The notes: generated by a model not told the origin, from the letters alone. Positions 35,686 through 46,666 are shown, numbered from the stretch's first letter. The stretch: 64,000 nucleotides of DNA from Ignavibacteriales bacterium (GCA_016707285.1 JADJIA010000001.1:806001-870000); one strand, 5' to 3'. Made by a program: numbers and translations.

Positions 35686-36702
35686 TCAGAATCCGATACC
35701 AAAAGTGAAACGGTGTGCCTGATCAAGTCTGCCATAGTCAGCCCAGGCATAATCGAACCGGATAACATAACCACCTGAGATGGAGGCTTTAACACCACCA
35801 CCAAGAACGGCACCCCCCTCGAGGTCTTCGAGGAAAAGGTTTCTGTATCCACCTCTCACATAAAAAATATCCAGGAGTTGAAACTCACCACCCAGACTTA
35901 TACTCTCTTTGTTGTCATTAGGATGGAACGCATCCGCTGTAAGAATGAGTTTATAATCCTTCGAAAATCTCACAGGATACGACATTCCCACTCTGAATGC
36001 TGTTGGGAGACCCCATTCATCCATTCTTAGTTGTGCCGGAAGCTGATCGTTGTCACCATATTTTTTTGGATCAAAATCAAAATTAACATAAGCATCTCTT
36101 CCCTCATATTTCGCCCGAGGACCAAAGTTCATGAGAGCTGCGCCTATTGTTAACCCATCCACTTCAACCTGATATTGAACACCAATATTCAGAGCAAAAC
36201 CCGTAAGGCTTGAATGCCAAATCGATTCCTGGAAATAAGTCATCTGTAATCCAACAGAAACTCTGTCGGTGAGCATCATGCCATAACCGAGACCAAGAGC
36301 AAAATTAGTTACACTAAATCGCTCTCCCGTTCCGAGGGGTTGTTCAACTGTCCTTACATCCATTTCTCCGGAGTTGAGAGAGGTTATCTGAAGGGCCAGA
36401 GTCCCAATTCCCTGAAGTGGAACACCCACAACAGCATAATTGTAGTTGATATCAGCCAGCCACTTGTTATAAGTAAACTGGGCATCTATCTTATCAAGTC
36501 TGCCGAGTGATGCCGGATTATAATAGAGAGAAGCTGCTTCACCATAAAGTGAAGTTCCCGCATTTCCCAACGCTGCCGCTCTTGCACTTGGTTCAATTTT
36601 TAGAAACTGTGCAATTGTTGTCCCCGCTTTGCTTTGAGCAAAGAGGATCGAAACAGGAGCCAACAGAACAAAAACCATCACAATAAATATTGATCTTTTC
36701 AT
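35686..36702 (-). CDS. PorV/PorQ-like outer-membrane beta-barrel
   Basis: 338 residues. Signal peptide MKRSIFIVMVFVLLAPVSILFA, then the family start AGTTIAQFLKIEPSARAAALG and NAGTSLYGEAASLYYNPASLG, hallmark of the PorV/UPF0164 (FadL-superfamily) barrels. Amphipathic strands run to the aromatic C-terminus RFTFGIGF. PorV proteins serve type IX secretion or accompany TonB receptors. Here it follows the 1080-residue secreted protein by 11 bases, forming a unit with it and the TonB receptor. Confidence 0.85.
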   Translation of the reverse strand: MKRSIFIVMVFVLLAPVSILFAQSKAGTTIAQFLKIEPSARAAALGNAGTSLYGEAASLYYNPASLGRLDKIDAQFTYNKWLADINYNYAVVGVPLQGIGTLALQITSLNSGEMDVRTVEQPLGTGERFSVTNFALGLGYGMMLTDRVSVGLQMTYFQESIWHSSLTGFALNIGVQYQVEVDGLTIGAALMNFGPRAKYEGRDAYVNFDFDPKKYGDNDQLPAQLRMDEWGLPTAFRVGMSYPVRFSKDYKLILTADAFHPNDNKESISLGGEFQLLDIFYVRGGYRNLFLEDLEGGAVLGGGVKASISGGYVIRFDYAWADYGRLDQAHRFTFGIGF

Positions 36703-36713
36703 TTTTTTGTCTC

Positions 36714-39700
36714 CTACTTCACAATTGCGAATTTACCAATATGAACACCTGCCGCACCGGCATCTACATGGAAGATATACAAACCGGGAGCAGCCTCAAG
36801 ATTATCCTTGGTTCTGAGGTCCCATGGCACATATCCTTCAAGAATATTTCCGTCATGTTGAAGGGTCTGCACAAGTTCTCCGGTTATCGTATATATTCTG
36901 ATCGAACAATTTGGAGGAAGATTCCTGAATTCCAGTCGTCTCTCACCTCTTCCCTGAACACCAAATCGCTGAGGTTCAAAAGAAGCCGCTCCAACATAAG
37001 GATTGGGCACTACGAACGGTTTTTTATCAAATTCACTGTTTGCCAGATTTTGATCATATTTTTGTGCAATCGATCTGAAAGTGAATTCATCATCCCGGTT
37101 GAACGGCTTGTTGAGTATAAACATGTACTCGTCTCCAAGGGTTGGAACTATAAGTGGTCCCCGCTGCCACTGACCTGTTGTATCAAGTTTGATATTCCAG
37201 GTTGGAATTGCAACCGTTGGCGCTTTTGTCTGATATGTTTCGATCTCGATATAATCATCGGGTTCGTCAAGCGTTTTTGAGTTGTTTTTATCGTAGAACT
37301 TAAAGTCATACTCAAGAACGGTTCCGTCAGCCTTAATCCCGGTAACCTTAAACATTGCTTGCTTTGCCTGGAATCCGGGGAATGCTTTTGATGTATCAAG
37401 TACCTGATTACTAAAAACAATTCTTAGGTCTTCAGGATAACCGGGTCTTTTAAGATTAACAGGTTTAACAACACTGTATCTTATTCCCAGCTCTGCATTG
37501 GTTGAACTGCCATCTATAAATCCCGTTTTTGCAGAATCAACAACAAATGTATCGATAGTGGAGACAACAGGAAGAAGACCCATGGCCGTTGGTCCTGAAC
37601 CCAATCCCTTAAAATCAGACCCAAGTCTGAAAAGGGTATCCCCGGTTGTTTCATCCACGAGTCTGTAGAGATCAGCTTTTACACTGTCATCCTGACTTAC
37701 AAACGAAACTTTAAAGAGGTGATTTTCAGGCACTTCAGCGGGATTAACCACAATAACTTTTACTTCACCAAAGCCATTTCCTTTACTGTGTACAAGATTC
37801 TCGGTTGTTGCAGGTACATATCCCATTGCGTTGGGATTTGGGACAACTTCAACAACATTCTTTGGAAGAACCGTGCCACCACGAAGGGTCTGCGTAACAG
37901 AATATGCATTCTCGGAAGGGAAAAGTTCAAGACTGTCAGATCCTTTATCGTATGCAACAACAGCATAATAATATTTTTGTCCATTTACAACAGTGGTATC
38001 TTTGTAGGTATGTTTGATTCCTGTGTCATCACCAAGATAATAGGCAACACCTTTAACGGTGGTAGCGGAATATCCCAGAACACCATTCTTAAGATCAAAC
38101 TGTGCAAGTGCTTTACCAAACGGCATCGGTTCAGTACCGGTTCCACTATAAATGGTTTTAATGTCATTAAAGTTGGGGTCAGTGCTTCTGTATATCTTGT
38201 AACCTTCAAAATCGTTTTCGCTGGTTACAGGATCAAAAGCTCTTTCAGCAGCTTCATCCCATGACAAAGTAACATATCCATCTCCTGCAAAAGCAGTTGT
38301 GGTCGGGGTTGGAGGTGGAACCGCAAACTGATAGTTGGCTTTATAAATTTTCCCAACTATCTTAACATTGTTTTTAAGTTCACGAAGGTCTCTACCAAAT
38401 GCGAGCGCAAGGCTGAATCTTTCGGTTTTTCCTGCAGGGAGTTTAAAAGGTCCCGAAGCAAAAAGGAAACCGATATTCAAGTTAGTCCTTGTGATGGCAG
38501 CATCAAATGAAGAGTCGGGACTTGAGAAATTTTTATATAACCTTTCAGGCCATCCTCTTCCGTCATCGTAGAAAACGATGTTATCAGTCTGTCCACCACC
38601 GGCAGGATCATTAATACGGTTAAACTTAAAGCCGGTTAATCCAACCTGATCTGATTCATCAACATCCACTTTGTCAAATCCGGGTTCACCATTCGATGGT
38701 ACACCGTCATTTTCGCCAGCATCGTTGGTGCCAAAAACTCCATCTTCGCCGGTATCGTTAAAATCAGCAACCCAATCCATATCCTCATCACCTGTCCACC
38801 AGATACCTCTTTTATAAGCGGGTCTGCTTTCGAGGGGACCGTATGTGGTCTGGAAATCGGCGATATTGTAATTGGCTGTTGCATAATTACGGATGTTATC
38901 CTGTCCAATAATCTGAGTGCCGGGACCACTGTCTCTTTTTTCATCCCTGATGCCGTCTTTGTCGTTATCAAGTCCGTCATACTGGTTACCGGGGGTTTCA
39001 AGATAAGAATACCCAAGATATCCTGTTGGACCCTTAACACCATTTCCGTAGAAATCCCAGGTATATACGAGGTTTATTCCTTCTTCTTTGGTAAAGTAGG
39101 CATTGTCATCATCAGATTCCGGATAGGGATCTTTTCCTTTCCCTGAACCACCCACACCTGAATCCATATAAAGTCCAAAGATTATATTGTCATTATAATC
39201 GGTGGTTCCTTCATTTGTGATATCATAGTGGAAAAAGAGAACATCAGAAGCCTGTGGATTATTCCACTGGAAGCCTCTCTGTTCAATCCTGAGACCAAGT
39301 CCTCTACGGGTACGGTCACGACTGTCGGGATAAAAATCCCATGCATCATAAAAGTTATCGTCGAGAACAACAAAACTTTCCTGCATTTCGAGTTTTGGAA
39401 CCTTGCCAAAATAGCCGTTCCATGATCCTGACCATCCTGGATCATTAATATCATCCAATTTATTTTGCCACTTATCGGGCCAGGTTCTTGGATCATTTGA
39501 AAGAGCTACCGACCTGCCCACATTGATTGTAGGATCATCCTGATGATAACCGGGACGGGGTTCATAACGCATCGTTTTTCCGGTCAAGGGACTTTGAGTC
39601 TGCCTTTCCCTGTAGCCCGATTGCATCATATAAGCCACTTTTCCGTTTTCCTGCATAATTTTTGCAAGAACAAAAGGAGTGATACCATCTGTATAATTTT

Positions 39701-39959
39701 CGCCCGATCCTTTTGGAATCTCAACCGAATGAAAAACGGTTAAATCGACTTTCAACGGATCCGGGGGATAATCACCCACCATACCGTAGTTGTAAAACCG
39801 GGTACGAATGTTGTTAAAATCGTGCTCACCCATTCTTTCAGCATCTATTCTGCCTCTGAGTTCGGGGGGCACCTGTGCGTAAATCAGACCGGGAAGGATG
39901 GTGAATAATATCACCAGCATCACGGTTTTAATTCTGATATCAGGTTTTTTGAAATTCAT
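36714..39959 (-). CDS. large secreted protein of the TonB receptor / PorV unit
   Basis: About 1081 residues from the ATG at 39959 (MNFKKPDIRIKTVMLVILFT, signal peptide ending near IYA). The first ~550 residues are a beta-rich domain of unknown family, with acidic calcium-binding-like loops (YDGLDNDKDGIRDEKRD; TGEDGVFGTNDAGENDG) resembling thrombospondin type 3 loops. A fibronectin-III domain follows (FAGDGYVTLSWDEAAER...YKIYRSTDPNFND). The end is a sorting-like domain (KPFVVPNPYVGAASF, IRIYTITGELVQTL, GLYIFHVDAG). It starts two bases after the TonB receptor stop. By position it could be the surface lid or binding partner of the receptor, replacing SusD, but it has no SusD features. Confidence 0.75.
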   Translation of the reverse strand: MNFKKPDIRIKTVMLVILFTILPGLIYAQVPPELRGRIDAERMGEHDFNNIRTRFYNYGMVGDYPPDPLKVDLTVFHSVEIPKGSGENYTDGITPFVLAKIMQENGKVAYMMQSGYRERQTQSPLTGKTMRYEPRPGYHQDDPTINVGRSVALSNDPRTWPDKWQNKLDDINDPGWSGSWNGYFGKVPKLEMQESFVVLDDNFYDAWDFYPDSRDRTRRGLGLRIEQRGFQWNNPQASDVLFFHYDITNEGTTDYNDNIIFGLYMDSGVGGSGKGKDPYPESDDDNAYFTKEEGINLVYTWDFYGNGVKGPTGYLGYSYLETPGNQYDGLDNDKDGIRDEKRDSGPGTQIIGQDNIRNYATANYNIADFQTTYGPLESRPAYKRGIWWTGDEDMDWVADFNDTGEDGVFGTNDAGENDGVPSNGEPGFDKVDVDESDQVGLTGFKFNRINDPAGGGQTDNIVFYDDGRGWPERLYKNFSSPDSSFDAAITRTNLNIGFLFASGPFKLPAGKTERFSLALAFGRDLRELKNNVKIVGKIYKANYQFAVPPPTPTTTAFAGDGYVTLSWDEAAERAFDPVTSENDFEGYKIYRSTDPNFNDIKTIYSGTGTEPMPFGKALAQFDLKNGVLGYSATTVKGVAYYLGDDTGIKHTYKDTTVVNGQKYYYAVVAYDKGSDSLELFPSENAYSVTQTLRGGTVLPKNVVEVVPNPNAMGYVPATTENLVHSKGNGFGEVKVIVVNPAEVPENHLFKVSFVSQDDSVKADLYRLVDETTGDTLFRLGSDFKGLGSGPTAMGLLPVVSTIDTFVVDSAKTGFIDGSSTNAELGIRYSVVKPVNLKRPGYPEDLRIVFSNQVLDTSKAFPGFQAKQAMFKVTGIKADGTVLEYDFKFYDKNNSKTLDEPDDYIEIETYQTKAPTVAIPTWNIKLDTTGQWQRGPLIVPTLGDEYMFILNKPFNRDDEFTFRSIAQKYDQNLANSEFDKKPFVVPNPYVGAASFEPQRFGVQGRGERRLEFRNLPPNCSIRIYTITGELVQTLQHDGNILEGYVPWDLRTKDNLEAAPGLYIFHVDAGAAGVHIGKFAIVK

Positions 39960-39985
39960 TTTAAGACCTCCACATTTCGGCATGG

Positions 39986-42645
39986 TTATTTACTCCTGAA
40001 AGAAATACCAATTTCAATTTTTCTTGGTTCATAATATCTGCCCGGGTTCTGAAGTGAAGCCCTGTCGGCAAAAGCATTAACTGAATAGTCGGGACTTCCC
40101 GTATTTGCAAATACAAATCCATTAACAAAATTAGTGTTAAGAACATTCGTCGCTCTGGCAAAGATTGCAAGATTTATAAAAGAGAGTTCAAAATATTTCT
40201 CTGCTCTTAAATCAAGCAACACAAAACCATCTTTTTGTCCCGAATTGGTTTCGAGATCGGCGTTAAATCCCGTTCCAATCGAAGGAGTATAAGGCATTCC
40301 ACTTCCAAATCGCAAAATTGCAGATACTGTAAAATCGGAAGGCTGTATATAGATTGCGGTGAAATTGAGTGTATGCCTCTGATCCCATCCAAAAGGAACA
40401 TCGCGTGGTCTGGGGTCTTTTCCCGCAGCAGCCCGGTTTGCTGTCTCATATGGATCACTTGCATTACCTCTCGCCCACTGCATTGTGTAATCCACTGATG
40501 CTGTTATTGGTCCAAGTTTTCTCATTTCAAATGCAAGCGTAAAACCATACACAGATCCAAAATCGATATTTGTCATTCTTGGGTAGTCTGCTGCTGCATA
40601 AGTTGAAATGAATTCAGCACCGAGAAGGTCTCTGATATCTTTGTAGAAAACAGTAACTTCACCACCAAAAACTTCACTAAATGCCTGTTTTAATCCACCT
40701 TCATACTGAACGGTAAGCTGTGGTTTAAGATCAGGATTACCCATCGTTCCGTATGAAATTCCACCATCCTGAAGGTCTTTCAAAATAGTGTAATTGGAAT
40801 TTGAATAAAGGTCTGATAACCCCGGCATCTGATAAAAATGCCCGTAAGCAAAATAAACAGAAGACATTGCAGTAAGAGGAAAGCTAAAACCAAGGCGTGG
40901 AGCAATTGCAAATTTTGCAGTGGTTGGTTTTAAAACCGACTGTGGGGCACCCGTAATGGAATTTGCGGGATTTGCAGGATCGCTTGGCACCTCTGCATTT
41001 GCATCGTAATATTCAAGCCTTAAACCACCTCTAACAACAAGGTCGCCAAGTTCAAGTCTGTCCTGAACATAAAATGCGTATTGTTTGGGGAAATATCTGT
41101 CAATTCTTGGATCATTGATCAGGGTTGGTTTATCCTTCGCAACAAGTGTTGCAACACCATCAACAATGGTAGTCTGCAAAAACCCGGGTGAACCAAACTG
41201 AATATCTGATATCTGTCCCTCAAATCCTGCTTCAATCATGTTGGTTCTGTTAAGCTGCCAGGTAAAATCGCCTTTAGCAATTATACTGTTGGTCTTTTGA
41301 ATGTATCTTCCGAGATCAACACCTTGAACAGTAGCCCCAAGTTCATAGTTGTTATCACTTTTGAACTCACCGGCGGCAATATAACGGGGTCAAAAACTGA
41401 TTCATATTTGTAAGATTTATAATCAAAATAGTTCTGACGAACACTCAATTTATAAAACATCGATGAGGAGAGGGTATGAGTAAAATCAAGACCATGAGAA
41501 ATTGATGAGGTGTTGTTTGGTTTGTTGCCGTCAGGATTGAGGCGTAAACCATAATTATAATAGTAACTCTCGATCGAATTCATTATCGCTTGATAACTGA
41601 TATTAATATTATTAAGAGAAGTGTTTGTGAGTTTAAATTGTCCACTCCACTCCCTTGTTGTATTCATCGGTACAAGCTCATTGTCACCTGTCGGGTTGAA
41701 TACTTTTCCTTCAAGATCGTTCCTGTCGGTGGGTAAAAATCTTCTGGTTCCATAGAGATATCCATCACCGGCATATCTTCTGCCCGAAATGAGGAATGTG
41801 GTCTGTGGAAGATAAGTTGGTCCTGAAAGGGTTAACTGATAATTCTGTATTCCAAGAGGCCGAAGTTTGTCAACATTTGGATAACGATCAGTATCAGTTG
41901 TATAATAACTCCCGCCGTAAAACTCGCCTGAATACTCAAACTTGTCGCTTCCCGTTCTAAGAACCGCGTTTACAACACCCGACATCGCCTGACCATATTT
42001 TGCATCAAAAGTACCTGAGATAACCTGCACTTCCTGCAAAACCGACTTATCAAGCAACAGAGTTGAAGAGTTGTTAAACGGATTGTTTATTGAAACGCCA
42101 TCAACCTGATATTGCACTTCACCAAGCCTGCCGCCTCTAAAGTGGCCATCAACAACACCTGCCTGCAGGTTTACGATCTGTCCAAGATCCTGCACGGGCA
42201 GAAGGTCGATTTCCTCCTTCGAAACATTTACCACCGATGAGGTTTGATTAAACTCAACCAATGGTTTATCGGCAGTTACAACAACTGTTTCGGTTATGAA
42301 TGAAGTACTCTGTAGAACTACATCAATTTTAGTTGTCTGGTCGGTGGAAATTGAAATTGATTCAATTTTTTTCGACTGAAAACCGGTATATCTAAACTCT
42401 GCTGAATATGACCCGGCTCTCATATTTAAGACAGCATAATATCCGTCATAATCGGTGACCGCCCCTTTATTGGTACCCTCAATAATGACTGTTGCACCAA
42501 TCAAAGGCTGACCATTCTCATCTGTAACCCTGCCTGCCATTTTTCCGGCAGTCTGTGACATTACCTGTGACGAGAGCAGAACCATAAAGAAAAATAAAAA
42601 GATCATAACCGGAATCTTTTGAAAATTGTAACCGGTTTTTTTCAT
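39986..42645 (-). pseudogene. TonB-dependent receptor, frameshifted in the middle
   Basis: The N-terminal part (42645 to 41281) has a signal peptide, a CarboxypepD_reg/CNA-like domain (GRVTDENGQPLIGATVIIEG), a TonB-box/plug domain (VVVTADKPLVEFNQTSSVVN; YQVDGVSINNPFN) and early barrel strands. It loses frame at ESVFDPV. Adding one base to the C4 run (G4 at 41386-41389 on the plus strand) gives ESVFDPRYIAAGEFKSDNNY and then a continuous frame through QLNRTNMIEAGFEG into the C-terminal barrel, ending RKIEIGISFRSK. Full length would be about 886 residues. It probably imports glucan oligosaccharides. No SusD follows; the partner is the 1081-residue protein two bases downstream. Confidence 0.85.
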
Positions 42646-42746
42646 GCTTACTCCAGTATGTATGTTGTTTGGAGAATTTAAATTGCGACAAATGGAATTT
42701 TTTGCTGAGCTTTTTCAAGCGCGGCGAAACATTCGAATAAACCAAC

Positions 42747-42774
42747 GACGAGTGACCTTTAATTGTCACCCGTC
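42747..42774 (-). terminator. hairpin between the CBM9-like gene and the TonB receptor
   Basis: Stem GACGAGTGAC (42747-42756) / GTCACCCGTC (42765-42774) with one mismatch and an 8-base loop, 24 bases after the CBM9-like gene stop. The U tract on the minus strand is poor (GTTGGTTTATT), so it may attenuate rather than stop transcription. Confidence 0.45.
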
Positions 42775-42797
42775 ATCGGAAAATCGCCACTAAAAAA

Positions 42798-44684
42798 TTA
42801 TTTCATCAAAATCATTTTGCCGGTGGCTGAAGAAACAGCACCATCAAAGGCATTTTTTAATGAAATTTTATAGAGATAAATGCCCGAAGTTAATCCTGAA
42901 GCATCAAAATTTACCTCTTGCGCACCGGCAACAGCATATACAACTTTTGTTGTAACAAGCTGACCCAATGTATTGTAAACTGCTACTTCAACCTGACCCG
43001 TTTGTGGTGTGGCAAATTTGATCTTTGTTGAAGGGTTAAATGGATTTGGGAAGTTTCCATAAAGCTCAATTGAAGAAGGAAGAGTTGAGAGTTCATCTTC
43101 AACACCTGTAACTCCATCATTGCTCAAATGAACCCAGGCAAGCGCAGGACCGCCGCCATGCTCTCTCATAAACCATGTTCTGGTTCCGTAATTGAGAGCA
43201 GGATCGGTGAATGAGTCGCCGTCATATTGAACCGTTCCAAAGAAAAGATTCCTGTCACCAAGATCAGCGGGATATCCGAGGATAGTGGTCAACTGGATTT
43301 TTCCTTCAATTACATATCCTTCATCAACATCGTTATTGTTGTTGATTGTTGAGGCACCTTTTAATGTAAAGGCGTAAGCTGACTGTGATGAGTCGAGCAA
43401 AGTCTGCATATAATCACCGGGTTTTAATGCTCCGGTTGAATCAAATGAAAGTCTTAACATCCTTGCTTCAAGAGCGTTGTCTGAGGCACGCGAATCACGA
43501 TCCATCAGGATTATAGCCATACCATCAACCGCATCAAAAAGGGATGTCCCCTGGATCAACTGATCGTTAAAATCAGCACCAAAATAAAGGAATCCGTCTC
43601 TGTGGAAGTATTTTACTTTTACATATCCGGGATCAACAACAGGAGGTCTTACGCCGGGTGTTATGTCAGGCTGATATTGACCACTCTGATAAGGTCCAAT
43701 TCCGGGGTAGGCTGCTCTGCCAACAGTATCATCCCATGCGATAACAAGATCCTGAGCGCCTGTCCAAACTTCTTCATCCAATACACCATCTATTACAGGA
43801 GCAGGTTTGTTTGCGCCGTTATAAAAAGTGAATTCAACCGGAGCAAGTGGTGGATTGGTTGTGTTAACCGTTACATCAGGTCTGGCATAAATTCTTGCAG
43901 CATTAGCACCATTTGCATTACCCCAAGGGTATTGAAAATATGCTCTTGCAGTGCTGATTCTTGCAGGAGTGGTTCCATGAACCCAGTCACAATCCCAAAT
44001 TGAGAAATTTAACTGGACAACATCACCTGATGCCTGGGTTATGTTATATCCCAATTGAGAAACATCAATTCTCATTTCAACTTCCCATGCCTGGTCAGGA
44101 CTTGAGTCGTCGCAGGATACGCCACCAACAGTTCTGTAACCTGCATCCCATGCTGCTCTCTGTTCGGGGGTTCTGGTGGTGTCGTTAAAATTACCAAATC
44201 TGCCGATAAAGCGGGGAGGTGTTCCCGGTTGGATATATTGTGGAACATTAAGATACCACCAGGTATAAAAAAATTCAACTGCCGGTAATGGTCTGTTTGG
44301 ACTTGCCTTATCTCTGATGTTCATCAGGATTCCATCCCATCTTGCCCAGTCAGCGATGCCACCCACTGAAGAATCCGGCATCCTGAAACCAAGATACAGG
44401 TAGTTGTCTTTTACAAGGAACTTTACTGTTGCCCGGATTGGATCAAAAATGGAATTTTCGTTAAATTCAGGTCCCCATCCACTTGTTGGGAGAGCACCCG
44501 GTTGACCATATATTACTTGAATGGAATCGGCTAAAGCCCAGTCGGCTTCACTCATATTACCATCGAGGGTAATAGTGCCTAAAGCGTTTTTTGCCCATAA
44601 TGCGTCTTCGCGGACAACATTCTGAGCGAATGATAAGTTAACTGCAAAAAGAAGAATGAACAAGGTTGATAACACTCGTTTCAT
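42798..44684 (-). CDS. secreted CBM9-like carbohydrate-binding protein with sorting domain
   Basis: 628 residues. Signal peptide MKRVLSTLFILLFAVNLSFA. Two CBM9-like beta-sandwiches: residues ~30-260 (GTITLDGNMSEADWALADS, YLYLGFRMPDSSVG, WDGILMNIRD) and ~285-520 (PAPVIDGVLDEEVWTGAQD, FLYFGADFNDQLI, DGMAIILMDRD). A sorting domain closes it (FPNPFNPSTKIKF, SGIYLYKISL, KMILMK). No catalytic domain is seen. Likely a surface glycan-binding protein of the locus. Located between the LacI regulator and the TonB receptor. Confidence 0.8.
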   Translation of the reverse strand: MKRVLSTLFILLFAVNLSFAQNVVREDALWAKNALGTITLDGNMSEADWALADSIQVIYGQPGALPTSGWGPEFNENSIFDPIRATVKFLVKDNYLYLGFRMPDSSVGGIADWARWDGILMNIRDKASPNRPLPAVEFFYTWWYLNVPQYIQPGTPPRFIGRFGNFNDTTRTPEQRAAWDAGYRTVGGVSCDDSSPDQAWEVEMRIDVSQLGYNITQASGDVVQLNFSIWDCDWVHGTTPARISTARAYFQYPWGNANGANAARIYARPDVTVNTTNPPLAPVEFTFYNGANKPAPVIDGVLDEEVWTGAQDLVIAWDDTVGRAAYPGIGPYQSGQYQPDITPGVRPPVVDPGYVKVKYFHRDGFLYFGADFNDQLIQGTSLFDAVDGMAIILMDRDSRASDNALEARMLRLSFDSTGALKPGDYMQTLLDSSQSAYAFTLKGASTINNNNDVDEGYVIEGKIQLTTILGYPADLGDRNLFFGTVQYDGDSFTDPALNYGTRTWFMREHGGGPALAWVHLSNDGVTGVEDELSTLPSSIELYGNFPNPFNPSTKIKFATPQTGQVEVAVYNTLGQLVTTKVVYAVAGAQEVNFDASGLTSGIYLYKISLKNAFDGAVSSATGKMILMK

Positions 44685-44741
44685 CTTTTCCTCCCGTGGA
44701 TTAATGATTGATTTATTGATTTATTGATTTATAAAACTGTT

Positions 44742-45776
44742 CTAAAACAATGGTGAAGGATTCTGTACAAAACAACCACACGATCCTCCAATTATCAATC
44801 CGGTTGATAATTTTTCATGATAAGCATCAAGTGGATTTACTTCACCACTGATAACTTTTAACAAATATCTTACAGCTTTGCCACCGAGTTCCTCTATTGG
44901 TGCATGAACCGTGGTTAGTCTTGGCGATAAAAGTCTGCTTAAATAGATATCATCAAATCCTGTAACAGCTATGTCATCAGGAATTTTTACTCTCATAACC
45001 TTTGCTGCTTCATAAATGCCCAGTGCCATCATGTCATTGGCTGCAAATACTGCCCGTGGCTTGTCTGCAAGAGTCATTAACCGTAAAAAGCCGTAATACC
45101 CTGAACGGACACTAAAATCGCCATTAACTTCCCAACCCGGGTTTCTTTCAAGTCCGTGGTTGGCTAAAGAATCACAATAGCCGAGATACCTCTCCTCTGC
45201 GTCACAGTTATCTTTGGGTCCCTTCAGGATCGCAATTTTGGTGTAGCCATGTTCTATCAAATGATCAACATTTGCAACCGTCCCCTGATAATTATCAATG
45301 CTGATGCTTATCGCTTTGTCGATGTCATTTAGTGCATTAATGAGTACAACCGGTCTTTTGCTTTTGGCAATAATCTCGGGCACTTCTTTGTGAATCTGTG
45401 GCGCCATCATTATTACTCCGTCAACTCTTCCACTCGACATAAAGTCGATAAGAGTTTCAACAGCATTTCTCTGACTGTGTGAACTCGCCACAATTATAAA
45501 TTTATTCCACCTGTGGGCTTCTTCATCAATTCCGTGAATTATGTCAGTGAAAAATTCACCACTCAAATCAGGAATTATCACCCCGATAGTGTCAGTCATA
45601 CTTGTTGAAAGTCCTCTTGCAAGGGGACTCGGTTTGTAATCTATCTCGTTAGCGATCCGTAAAATTCTACTTTTCGTTTCAGTTTTGATCGATTTACTGT
45701 CGTTAAATGCACGCGACACGGTCGCGATAGAAACCCCGGCAAGTTTCGCCAGTTCATGAATGTTTTTTCGTGTCAT
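44742..45776 (-). CDS. LacI-family transcriptional regulator
   Basis: 344 residues. N-terminal LacI helix-turn-helix with hinge (NIHELAKLAGVSIATVSRAF; YKPSPLARGLS), then a periplasmic-binding-protein-like effector domain (TIGVIIPDLSGEFFTDIIHG, AVFAANDMMALGIYEAAKVM, VTGFDDIYLSRLLSPRLTTV). A sugar-effector role is expected from the neighbouring ABC importer. A LacI-type palindrome is found upstream of the CBM protein starting at 55820, a possible operator of the locus. The 80-base gap upstream of this gene holds an inverted repeat GGAATAA (45804-45810) / TTATTCC (45822-45828). Confidence 0.93.
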   Translation of the reverse strand: MTRKNIHELAKLAGVSIATVSRAFNDSKSIKTETKSRILRIANEIDYKPSPLARGLSTSMTDTIGVIIPDLSGEFFTDIIHGIDEEAHRWNKFIIVASSHSQRNAVETLIDFMSSGRVDGVIMMAPQIHKEVPEIIAKSKRPVVLINALNDIDKAISISIDNYQGTVANVDHLIEHGYTKIAILKGPKDNCDAEERYLGYCDSLANHGLERNPGWEVNGDFSVRSGYYGFLRLMTLADKPRAVFAANDMMALGIYEAAKVMRVKIPDDIAVTGFDDIYLSRLLSPRLTTVHAPIEELGGKAVRYLLKVISGEVNPLDAYHEKLSTGLIIGGSCGCFVQNPSPLF

Positions 45777-45856
45777 TTCTGTATTTTCTATAATCTTTAG
45801 AATGGAATAAAAACTGTGTATTTATTCCGATGAATTTCAATCTTTAAAAAATACCC

Positions 45857-46666
45857 CTATTCCTTTACACTCCCCATCATTATTCCCTTTATGTAATACT
45901 TTTGCAGAACAAGGAAAAGCATCATAACGGGAAGGATTGTAATTACACTCCCCGCCATCATCAGTTCGGGGTCTTTTGTGTGTTCCCCCATCAGATTGGC
46001 AAGTGCAACAGGCAGAGTGTACATGCTGCTGTCATTTAGAACTATGAGGGGCCAAAGAAAATCGTTCCATGTCCCCATAAAAGTAAAAATTGCAAGCGTA
46101 ACCATAACAGGCATCGCCAGGGGTACAATTATCTTATAATATATCTGAAAATCGGTTGCACCATCAATTCTGGCGGACTCTATCAGACTGTCAGGAATTG
46201 CCATAACATATTGCCTGATCAGAAATATGCCAAAAACATTCGCAAGCCCCGGCACCAAAATCGCCATGTGTGTGTTTAAAAACCCAAATTCTTTTAACAT
46301 CAAAAACAACGGCAACATCGTAACCTGCGAGGGAATTACCATCGAACTTAAAAGCATTTTAAATATTGTATCTTTGCCCCTGAACCTGTACTTTGCAAAA
46401 GCAAATCCCGCCATTGAATTAAACACCAACGATACAACAGTTACCATGCTTGAAATCAGCACACTATTAAGAAGATTTCTTGAGACATCCAGCCTTGAAA
46501 AAAGTGTTTCATACTGTATAAATGTAAACTCATCAGGAAAAAACCTCGGAGGAAAAACCGAGGCATGCCCGTCAAACATAAACGAAGCCGACAACATCCA
46601 GATGAAAGGCGCAAGAGTTAAAAATCCTGTGATAATGAGAAATCCATATAATAAATATTTCCTCAT
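45857..46666 (-). CDS. ABC sugar importer permease, MalG type
   Basis: 269 residues with six membrane segments. The EAA loop that contacts the ATPase is IPDSLIESARIDGATDFQIYYKIIVPLAMPVM. It begins one base after the stop of the MalF-type permease. Together with the binding protein these form a CUT1-type oligosaccharide importer lacking an ATPase in the window, as is common where one MsmK-like ATPase serves several importers. Confidence 0.93.
   Translation of the reverse strand: MRKYLLYGFLIITGFLTLAPFIWMLSASFMFDGHASVFPPRFFPDEFTFIQYETLFSRLDVSRNLLNSVLISSMVTVVSLVFNSMAGFAFAKYRFRGKDTIFKMLLSSMVIPSQVTMLPLFLMLKEFGFLNTHMAILVPGLANVFGIFLIRQYVMAIPDSLIESARIDGATDFQIYYKIIVPLAMPVMVTLAIFTFMGTWNDFLWPLIVLNDSSMYTLPVALANLMGEHTKDPELMMAGSVITILPVMMLFLVLQKYYIKGIMMGSVKE

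Noticed and set aside
39543..39743. Plus-strand frames inside the 1081-residue protein gene and its neighbours
   Set aside because: All are antisense to long, well-supported secreted-protein genes and have no recognisable domains or start signals.
39986..42645. Two separate genes, a plug protein and a barrel protein
   Set aside because: The sequence between them continues as good barrel coding in the second frame (EFKSDNNYELGATVQGVDLG), so one frameshifted receptor is more likely than a split one.
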